Shown: piece by piece, positions 1-5,779 of the stretch
How positions within the stretch are numbered: the stretch's first letter is position 1
How the letters are laid out: each line of letters starts with the position of its first letter
Origin: an uncultured Ignavibacteriota bacterium
Lineage (GTDB): Bacteria; Bacteroidota; Ignavibacteria; Tepidaquicellales; Tepidaquicellaceae
DNA: 8,547 nucleotides
Direction: 5' to 3'
Assembly: GCA_903901375.1 (NCBI GenBank)
Contig: CAIUQV010000675.1
Span: forward strand, 1-8,547
The notes under the pieces: generated by a model
The model's database searches: none
What the model saw: only the letters and a program-made list of their open reading frames with translations
What the model was told of the DNA's origin: nothing
Position numbers and translations under genes: made by a program

Positions 1-117
1 GAGTGAAATATAAAGAAACATACTCAGATTAAATTATTAATTTATAAATAAATTACGGGAACATTATAGAACATACAGGAGTTTGTATTAATATTACTAA
101 ATTAAATTATAACAGCT
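1..117. other. AT-rich upstream region, no gene seen
   Basis: All three forward frames meet stop codons within the first 35 bases, so no upstream gene visibly ends here. The segment is strongly AT-rich and presumably holds the promoter of the small gene at 118. I could not find a convincing Bacteroidota -33/-7 pair (TTG with TAnnTTTG) or a sigma-54 element. The hexamer GAACAT occurs twice in direct orientation, at 59-64 and 69-74, exactly 10 bp apart, which could be a small regulator half-site pair or chance. AGGAG at 77-81 resembles a ribosome binding site but lies about 36 bases from the ATG, too far to serve it. Confidence 0.5.
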
Positions 118-471
118 ATGAAAAAAATTTCGATAGTCTTATTTATCCTTGGCGTAGTCTTCGCATTGAATACAGGAGCATATGCGCAAAAGTATTTCAC
201 TTATGATGGTTCAGAATTCTCAGTACTTCTGACATGTGACAATAACAATACGCAGGTTAACAGAGTGCAGTTTTCTTCGGACGGCAAGTGGGTTGATTTC
301 TCGATAGTCAATTACACAAATATGGACGGAGTAGAAGGCGGCGGTTTTATTTACACAGTTGAAGACGGAAAGGGAGTCCAGTTCCTTTTAGACTATTACC
401 GTACTACAGATTACATCAAAGTAACAAACCTGAGTCTCGGTAATGAATGGACTCTTTACCGCAGAAATTAG
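118..471 (+). CDS. Small exported protein of unknown function
   Basis: A 117-residue protein I cannot assign to a family. Residues 1-24 form a clear signal peptide: two lysines, a hydrophobic core (IVLFILGVVFAL), then an AYA-Q boundary, with cleavage likely after Ala23. The mature part is about 94 residues, rich in aromatic residues (Y, F, W), Asn, Thr and Asp, with alternating hydrophobic spacing that suggests a small all-beta fold. It has one cysteine, so no internal disulfide, and it lacks a lipobox and a T9SS C-terminal sorting domain. It is therefore probably periplasmic, or secreted by another route. The ATG start is supported by the signal peptide following directly; the leader is A/T-rich without a Shine-Dalgarno sequence, normal for this lineage. 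A strong terminator 23 bases after the stop makes it monocistronic as far as the window shows. The export signal is seen; function is unknown. Confidence 0.8.
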   Translation: MKKISIVLFILGVVFALNTGAYAQKYFTYDGSEFSVLLTCDNNNTQVNRVQFSSDGKWVDFSIVNYTNMDGVEGGGFIYTVEDGKGVQFLLDYYRTTDYIKVTNLSLGNEWTLYRRN

Positions 472-494
472 AAAATATAAATCTTATTGATTTT

Positions 495-526
495 AAAGCC
501 CACTCATTATTTGATTGGGCTTTTTT
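495..526 (+). terminator. Intrinsic terminator after the small exported gene
   Basis: AAAGCCCA (495-502) pairs perfectly with TGGGCTTT (516-523). After one C/T mismatch the inner TCA/TGA adds three more pairs around the small loop TTATT (507-511). A run of six T (521-526) follows, overlapping the 3' arm. This is a textbook rho-independent terminator 23 bases after the stop at 471. It should insulate the downstream 1631-residue gene from read-through. Confidence 0.92.
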
Positions 527-610
527 ATTTCTCTTTTCAATTCAACACGTCAATCTTTACCACTGCATATTAATAAAATGAATTTAAAGTGCTGATATTC
601 AATGAATAAA

Positions 611-645
611 GTCTCAATATGAGAAATATTTTCTCAAAATGAGAC
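611..645. promoter_or_regulatory. Paired palindromic operators, likely upstream activator sites
   Basis: Two 13-bp palindromes of the form TCTCA-N3-TGAGA lie at 612-624 (spacer ATA) and 632-644 (spacer AAA). Their centres, 618 and 638, are 20 bp apart, about two helical turns, so two dimers would sit on the same DNA face. Outer bases G611 and C645 make the whole 35-bp block a larger imperfect dyad centred at 628. The block lies roughly 85-105 bp upstream of the transcription start predicted from the sigma-54 element at 698-712. This is the usual position for sites bound by NtrC-family enhancer-binding activators. The palindromes are seen directly; the activator role is inferred, and no regulator gene is present to name it. 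Confidence 0.68.
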
Positions 646-664
646 CGTTCGGCGCAATAAGATA

Positions 665-677
665 GCGATTAAATCGC
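665..677. promoter_or_regulatory. Perfect 13-bp palindrome between activator sites and promoter
   Basis: GCGATT-A-AATCGC is a perfect inverted repeat with a single central base. It lies between the TCTCA/TGAGA pair and the -24/-12 element, so it could bind a second regulator or a DNA-bending protein. It is too short and lacks a T-run, so it is not a terminator. The symmetry is seen; the function is inference. Confidence 0.4.
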
Positions 678-697
678 AGATATGGCATTTATTGTTA

Positions 698-712
698 TGG
701 CATAATATTTGA
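698..712 (+). promoter_or_regulatory. Sigma-54-type -24/-12 promoter of the giant surface protein gene
   Basis: TGGCAT (698-703), five bases, then TTGA (709-712) matches the sigma-54 consensus TGGCAC-N5-TTGC. The required GG-N10-G spacing is exact (GG at 699-700, G at 711), with A replacing C at 712. Transcription would start near 723-725, giving a leader of about 26 bases before the ATG at 750. Paired palindromes at 612-644 sit where an enhancer-binding protein would be expected. Competing reading: AATATTTG (704-711) partly resembles the Bacteroidota housekeeping -7 box TAnnTTTG, but I see no TTG at the proper upstream distance. Confidence 0.6.
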
Positions 713-749
713 CAATATTAAATTTATTAATTAACAATAATTATAAATC

Positions 750-3700
750 ATGAAAACACGTGGTTTAAAATATTCGAATAAAACACATTTCAGACAAAAC
801 CTAAATTCTTACATACTGAGTTTAATCATTCCATTAATCTGCATTTTGATATTTACAAAAACTGTTACCGCACAAGACTATTGTTTAAGCTTTGACGGTG
901 TAAATGATTACGTAAATGTTAGTCCGATACCTACTTTCAACAGCACGATGACGATTGAGGCGTGGATTAAAATTATAGTTCCTAACGGATATTCAATACC
1001 AGAGCCGAATATAGTTTCCTGGGGTGCTGATGCGAATTCAGTTGAATTCAGATTAGGTTTTAGCGGATCGAATGCGACGCTTCAGTTTGGGATAGATGCA
1101 ACAGGCAGCGGAGGTGGAGCCTGGCAGGCAATATACGGAAGCACTAATTTAAACACAGGCAACTGGGTTCATGTTGCTGTAGTAAAAAACGGGAATACTT
1201 CTTACCTATACATAAATGGTGCAAGCGAAACAAGTGGAACTATAAGCAGATCTCCATCATTATCTTATTTTGAAATCGGAACACTCTGGGAACACGGCGG
1301 AATTCAGAACAGATATTTTCCCGGACTAATAGATGAAATAAGGATATGGAATACAGCAAGGACACAAGCAGAACTTCAGTCGAATATGAATAAACCTCTG
1401 ACAGGCTCGGAAACAGGACTAACGAATTATTATAAAATGACGAATGGTTCAGGAACAACTCTTTCAGACAATAAAGGAAGTTCAAACGGCACTATCAATG
1501 GAGCAACATGGCAGACACCAGGTGTTCCCTTATTACCCGTCTGTCTTTATGTTGGAAGTACATATAAAACATGCTACTCTACTCTTAAAGGAGCATTCGA
1601 TGCGATTAATGCAGGTACTTATACAGGTGCAATAACATTGAAAATAAATGAAAGCATAACTGAAACATCAGCAGCAGTGCTTAACAACAGCGGTACGGGT
1701 TCAGCAAATTATACATCGGTAAATATATATCCTACGGTATCGGGAGTTTCTATATCTGGTGGCCTAACGACTCCGCTTATAGATTTAAACGGAGCTGACA
1801 ATGTTATAATTGACGGGAGAGTAAATGCAACAGGCAGTACAAAGGATATGGTTATTAACAATACGAGTAATTCAAGCACAAGCGGAACGAGTACTCTCCG
1901 TTTGTATAACGGTGCAAACAACAATACAATAAAATACTGCACAATAAAAGGTTCAAGTACAGACGGCAGCGGAGGAATAATTTTTCTGAGTGCTACTGCT
2001 GCAAGTACAGGAAATACTATTGACAATAATAACATTACAAATTCGAGTGATGCTAATCGTCCGATTAATGCTGTATATTCAGGCGGGGCTGCAAATACTG
2101 TTACAATTAGCAATAATTATATTTATGATTTTATGAGCCGAGTTAGTACCACCTATGGAATAAACCTTAATACAAGTACTGCCGCTTCTACTATTTCAGG
2201 AAATAGTTTCTACGAAACGAATACTTTCTCACCAACTGCAAACAGGGCGAGTTATTATTTCATTTACATTAATTCAACTGCCGCAGGCTTTACGGTAAGC
2301 GGAAATTATATGGGCGGAAGTGCTCCTTTGTGTTCTGGCACATGGACAAAAACCAACTCAGCTTATAGCAACCTAAATGCTCTTTGTCTGAATTCAGTGG
2401 GTACAGGCACTCCGAGCATTGTGAAAGGTAATACAATAAACGGATTTAACTGGAGCAATAACAATAATGATGCCGCCTGGTCTTTTGGGATTACTTTAAA
2501 TGCAGGCGATGTAACATTAGGGGCATCGGGAGAACCAAACACAGTCGGCTCTATCACGGGTACGCCTAATATGTCATTTACTTATGAAACCAACGGGAAT
2601 ATTTTTGTTCCTATATGTTTAAACGGGTCGGGCTACATAACTTGTCAGTATAATAATATCGGCGGCATTACATGCAGCAATGTTAACTCAAACCAGGTAA
2701 CGCGCCTCCACTGTATTTACAGAGGCAACAATAATGCAAACGCAATAATAAGTAATAATACGATTGGAAGTTCAACTAACCCAATAACTCTGACATCGCA
2801 TGCAACAGGCGATATTCAATATATGACCGGAATATATAATAATAGCGGGGCTTCAACAGGGTTGACGATTAGTAATAACACTATATCATATTTGAGTAAT
2901 CAGGCAACCGGTTCATCTGGATACGTTTGCGGTATTATAAGTTATGATATGCCTGCAGTGCTTATAATATCAAACAACACAGTACACAATTTAACTATTT
3001 CAAACACAAACGAAGGAAGCGGACGGGATGCATGTATGAGGGGTATGTTTACAACCGGAACCCTTCTTACAATTACAAATAATACTTTGTATAATCTTAC
3101 TAATACAAACTCTACATTCAGAGGTTATATATATGGAATATATGCAACAGGAGCCGGCGGTGATGGGGTTACGAACGATTGTTCGGGCAATACTGTATAT
3201 AATATTTCTTCGACAGGAACAGGCTCGGGTCCTTATATTTATGGAATCTTCTTTAATGGCGGTAACTATTCAAATAATACACTGAATCGAAATTATGTAT
3301 ATGATTTGACCTCTGCTGGCGTAAATACTAATTGCGGAAATACAAGATACTATGGTATTCATTGCCCGGGCGGCACATATATTAAAATTACATATGCCAA
3401 CAACATTATAAGTTTAGGCGGCAACACAAGGTCAACAATTTATGGTATTTATGGAAAAGGCACTAACGGATACAGCAGTTATAGTAATGCATATTTTAAT
3501 ACAATCTATTTATCGGGTTCTCCAACAGAGGGGGGTTTATCGAGTTATGCACTTTTTAATGAGGGAAATGAACCGAAGACATATAAAAACAATGTTGTTT
3601 ATAATGCACGTTCCAATAACGGAACATCGGGAAATCACTTTTGTATATATTACGGCAATACTACTGCCGTTTCCGATTACAACGATTTATATGCGCAAGG

Positions 3701-5645
3701 AACAGGCGGGTATATTGGATTTTACAATAACAACTACTGCACAACACTTCCTGCGTGGAGAACTGCAACAAGCACCGAGGCCAACAGTTTAAACATAGAC
3801 CCGCTTTTTGTTTCCGGGTTTAAAACAGCGGCAACACTTAACGGAATTGACGGAACGGGCATTACCACTGATTTTGAAGGTACTTCCCGCGGTAATCCCC
3901 CAAGAATGGGGGCATACGAAGCTGCAGGAGTTATAACATACACATGGACAGGTGCAACAAGCACGGCATACAATGTATCGACGAACTGGGAACTTAATAT
4001 AGTTCCTCCCGACGGAACGGAGTTTTCATTTGCTGCATCTCCTGTTAACCATTGTTTGCTTGACCAGAACCGGACATTGGGAAATGTAACAAACGCATCA
4101 GGAAAAGATTTAAGTGCAAACGGATATCAACTAACTCTTTCAGGGACAACAAGCTTTACAAGCACTGGAACTATTGATGCAAGTGGAACGGGTTCAACAG
4201 TAATTTATTCAGGAAGTTCGGCACAATCATTTGCATCGGGTTTGTTCAAGAACAACACTGTTTATAATCTGACGTTAAACAACAGCAGCGGACTTTCACA
4301 GAACGGTGCTTTGACAGTTTCAAACTCACTGACACTGACAAACGGTTCGTACATGATCGGGGCGAATACTCTGACGCTTAACGGCAGTATAGCATATTCA
4401 TCAGGAACTTTAACGGGCGGCAGCAGTTCTAACATAGCATTCGGCGGAAGCGGTGCAAGCACAAACCTTGCTGCTATTACACTGAACAACCTTACAATAA
4501 ACCGTTCAAACGGTATCACCCTTTCGGGTGACGTGACGATAAATAACACACTGACTTTAAGCAGTGGTTTGCTGAATACAAGCACGAACACATTAAATTT
4601 TTCTACTTCGGCAACAGATCCGACAGAAACTTCCGGAAGCAGAATCGTGGGAACTGCAAGGATACAGAATGTAACAGTAGGTACAGGTGCTTTTGATTTC
4701 TTAGGGTTTAAAATGTATTCAGGCTCAGATAATCTTGGCAATGTTACATTAGTAAGAAAGACAGGTACTGCGGGTGTAGTTACAATAGGTTCAAATTCGA
4801 GCATTGCTTCTAACTGGGATGTCACAGTTGCTAACCAGCCCGTAAATGGAAGAAATATAGAATACAAATGGTTGTCAGATCTGGATAACGGAAAGTGCTT
4901 TGGCTGCAGCAATAAAGGTGTAAACTATTTCAGTACAAACAGCGGTGTAAACTGGGTTGAACTTGGAACTCATATTGATGTATCGACTTCTAATCCGAGA
5001 GTAATGTCTTTAACAACAACTCATTTTTCTCAATGGGTTTCTACGGGTGAAAATTCGCCACTTCCGGTTTCCCTTTCTTCTTTCACATCAAATGTGAACG
5101 GAAGAGATGTGAGACTGAAATGGGTTACTACAGCTGAAATTAACAATTCAGGGTTTGAAGTTCAGAGAGCTGAAATGAAAAACGGAACTCAGGAATATAT
5201 TAAGGCAGGATTTGTAAACGGAAAAGGAACTACTAATGAACAGACTACATATACTTTCGATGACAGAAAACTTGTATCTGGTAAGTTTGTGTACCGCTTG
5301 AAACAGATTGATAACAACGGAAACATAGAATACTTTAATATGAACGGAGTTGTGGAGACAGAGATTCCTTTGAAATTTGAGCTCAGCCAGAACTATCCGA
5401 ATCCGTTTAATCCTGTAACTAAGATTGACTTTGCATTGCCAAGTGACAGCAAAGCAAGGATTGTTGTTTACGATATAACGGGCAGGGAAATAAAAACTAT
5501 AGTGAATGAGTTCAGGAATGCAGGATATTATACTGTTACATTTGACGCTTCCCTGCTATCAAGCGGATTGTACATATATAGATTGGAAGCTAATTCAAAT
5601 GGTAAGGATTTTAGCAGTACAAAGAAGATGATTATTCTAAAATAA
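750..5645 (+). CDS. Giant T9SS-secreted LamG / beta-helix surface protein
   Basis: A 1631-residue modular extracellular protein, probably an adhesin or glycan-binding surface protein. Residues 1-41 are a long signal peptide (basic N-region, core around SLIIPLICILIF, end TVTA-Q). Residues 43-255 form a LamG/concanavalin-like jelly roll (LSFDGVNDYV, MTIEAWIK, WVHVAVVKNG, GLIDEIRIWNTART). Residues about 340-1010 carry some sixteen coils of a right-handed parallel beta-helix with asparagine ladders such as ISNNTI, ISNNTV and ITNNTL. The helix closes with DPLF (D1017) and R..GAYE near 1050. Residues about 1064-1430 are a beta-rich stalk starting WTGATSTAYN. Residues 1437-1540 look like the fibronectin-type-III-like domain (LPVSLSSF, NSGFEVQR) often preceding sorting domains. 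From about 1543 a complete T9SS type A sorting domain follows (NYPNPFNP at 1548, ITGRE, terminal K). No catalytic site is recognisable, so polysaccharide lyase activity is possible but unsupported. The ATG at 750 has an A/T-rich leader and fits the predicted sigma-54 start. Confidence 0.96.
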   Translation: MKTRGLKYSNKTHFRQNLNSYILSLIIPLICILIFTKTVTAQDYCLSFDGVNDYVNVSPIPTFNSTMTIEAWIKIIVPNGYSIPEPNIVSWGADANSVEFRLGFSGSNATLQFGIDATGSGGGAWQAIYGSTNLNTGNWVHVAVVKNGNTSYLYINGASETSGTISRSPSLSYFEIGTLWEHGGIQNRYFPGLIDEIRIWNTARTQAELQSNMNKPLTGSETGLTNYYKMTNGSGTTLSDNKGSSNGTINGATWQTPGVPLLPVCLYVGSTYKTCYSTLKGAFDAINAGTYTGAITLKINESITETSAAVLNNSGTGSANYTSVNIYPTVSGVSISGGLTTPLIDLNGADNVIIDGRVNATGSTKDMVINNTSNSSTSGTSTLRLYNGANNNTIKYCTIKGSSTDGSGGIIFLSATAASTGNTIDNNNITNSSDANRPINAVYSGGAANTVTISNNYIYDFMSRVSTTYGINLNTSTAASTISGNSFYETNTFSPTANRASYYFIYINSTAAGFTVSGNYMGGSAPLCSGTWTKTNSAYSNLNALCLNSVGTGTPSIVKGNTINGFNWSNNNNDAAWSFGITLNAGDVTLGASGEPNTVGSITGTPNMSFTYETNGNIFVPICLNGSGYITCQYNNIGGITCSNVNSNQVTRLHCIYRGNNNANAIISNNTIGSSTNPITLTSHATGDIQYMTGIYNNSGASTGLTISNNTISYLSNQATGSSGYVCGIISYDMPAVLIISNNTVHNLTISNTNEGSGRDACMRGMFTTGTLLTITNNTLYNLTNTNSTFRGYIYGIYATGAGGDGVTNDCSGNTVYNISSTGTGSGPYIYGIFFNGGNYSNNTLNRNYVYDLTSAGVNTNCGNTRYYGIHCPGGTYIKITYANNIISLGGNTRSTIYGIYGKGTNGYSSYSNAYFNTIYLSGSPTEGGLSSYALFNEGNEPKTYKNNVVYNARSNNGTSGNHFCIYYGNTTAVSDYNDLYAQGTGGYIGFYNNNYCTTLPAWRTATSTEANSLNIDPLFVSGFKTAATLNGIDGTGITTDFEGTSRGNPPRMGAYEAAGVITYTWTGATSTAYNVSTNWELNIVPPDGTEFSFAASPVNHCLLDQNRTLGNVTNASGKDLSANGYQLTLSGTTSFTSTGTIDASGTGSTVIYSGSSAQSFASGLFKNNTVYNLTLNNSSGLSQNGALTVSNSLTLTNGSYMIGANTLTLNGSIAYSSGTLTGGSSSNIAFGGSGASTNLAAITLNNLTINRSNGITLSGDVTINNTLTLSSGLLNTSTNTLNFSTSATDPTETSGSRIVGTARIQNVTVGTGAFDFLGFKMYSGSDNLGNVTLVRKTGTAGVVTIGSNSSIASNWDVTVANQPVNGRNIEYKWLSDLDNGKCFGCSNKGVNYFSTNSGVNWVELGTHIDVSTSNPRVMSLTTTHFSQWVSTGENSPLPVSLSSFTSNVNGRDVRLKWVTTAEINNSGFEVQRAEMKNGTQEYIKAGFVNGKGTTNEQTTYTFDDRKLVSGKFVYRLKQIDNNGNIEYFNMNGVVETEIPLKFELSQNYPNPFNPVTKIDFALPSDSKARIVVYDITGREIKTIVNEFRNAGYYTVTFDASLLSSGLYIYRLEANSNGKDFSSTKKMIILK

Positions 5646-5678
5646 TAACTTTTTCATAGTGATAAGCAATAAAGGATT

Positions 5679-5704
5679 AAGGTAGTCTCCCAGACTGCCT
5701 TTTT
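5679..5704 (+). terminator. Intrinsic terminator after the giant surface protein gene
   Basis: AAGGTAGTCT (5679-5688) and AGACTGCCTT (5692-5701) form a 10-bp stem with one T-G wobble and a three-base CCC loop. A T-run continues to 5704. It begins 34 bases after the stop at 5645 and ends 76 bases before the next ATG, so the downstream propeller gene should have its own promoter. Confidence 0.88.
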
Positions 5705-5779
5705 CTTTATGATTCAAAATAATATTATATCTTTTTAATACATTCCGAATTCTTTAATTTTACTCAAACAAATAATTTT
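5705..5779 (+). promoter_or_regulatory. Presumed promoter and leader region of the propeller gene
   Basis: This 75-bp AT-rich gap lies between a strong terminator and the start codon at 5780, so it must contain the promoter unless read-through dominates. I see no TGGCA sigma-54 element, no TCTCA/TGAGA palindromes like those at 612-644, and no clear TAnnTTTG box. The leader just before the ATG (CAAACAAATAATTTT) is A/T-rich without a Shine-Dalgarno sequence. The promoter is inferred from position only. Confidence 0.35.

Noticed and set aside
77..81. AGGAG as a Shine-Dalgarno sequence
   Set aside because: It lies about 36 bases before the ATG at 118, and no start codon with an open frame follows at the right distance.
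1911..3610. Recurrent short motifs (AATAATAC-like) as a CRISPR or satellite repeat
   Set aside because: They are degenerate, irregularly spaced and in frame, encoding the NNT/NNI ladder of beta-helix coils; there are no conserved repeat units with spacers.
3442..3792. A 116-codon plus-strand frame overlapping the giant gene
   Set aside because: It overlaps completely in another frame, its composition is implausible, and the beta-helix repeat pattern continues uninterrupted in the main frame. The 1444-1635 frame was rejected for the same reason.
4262..4912. A 216-codon open frame on the minus strand inside the giant gene
   Set aside because: It is antisense to a coding region with low-complexity Thr/Asn/Ser composition, has no recognisable domain, and has no promoter or leader; it is a shadow of the real frame. 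The same applies to the minus-strand frames at 1240-1485, 1709-2113, 2363-2557, 3734-3973 and 7563-7766.
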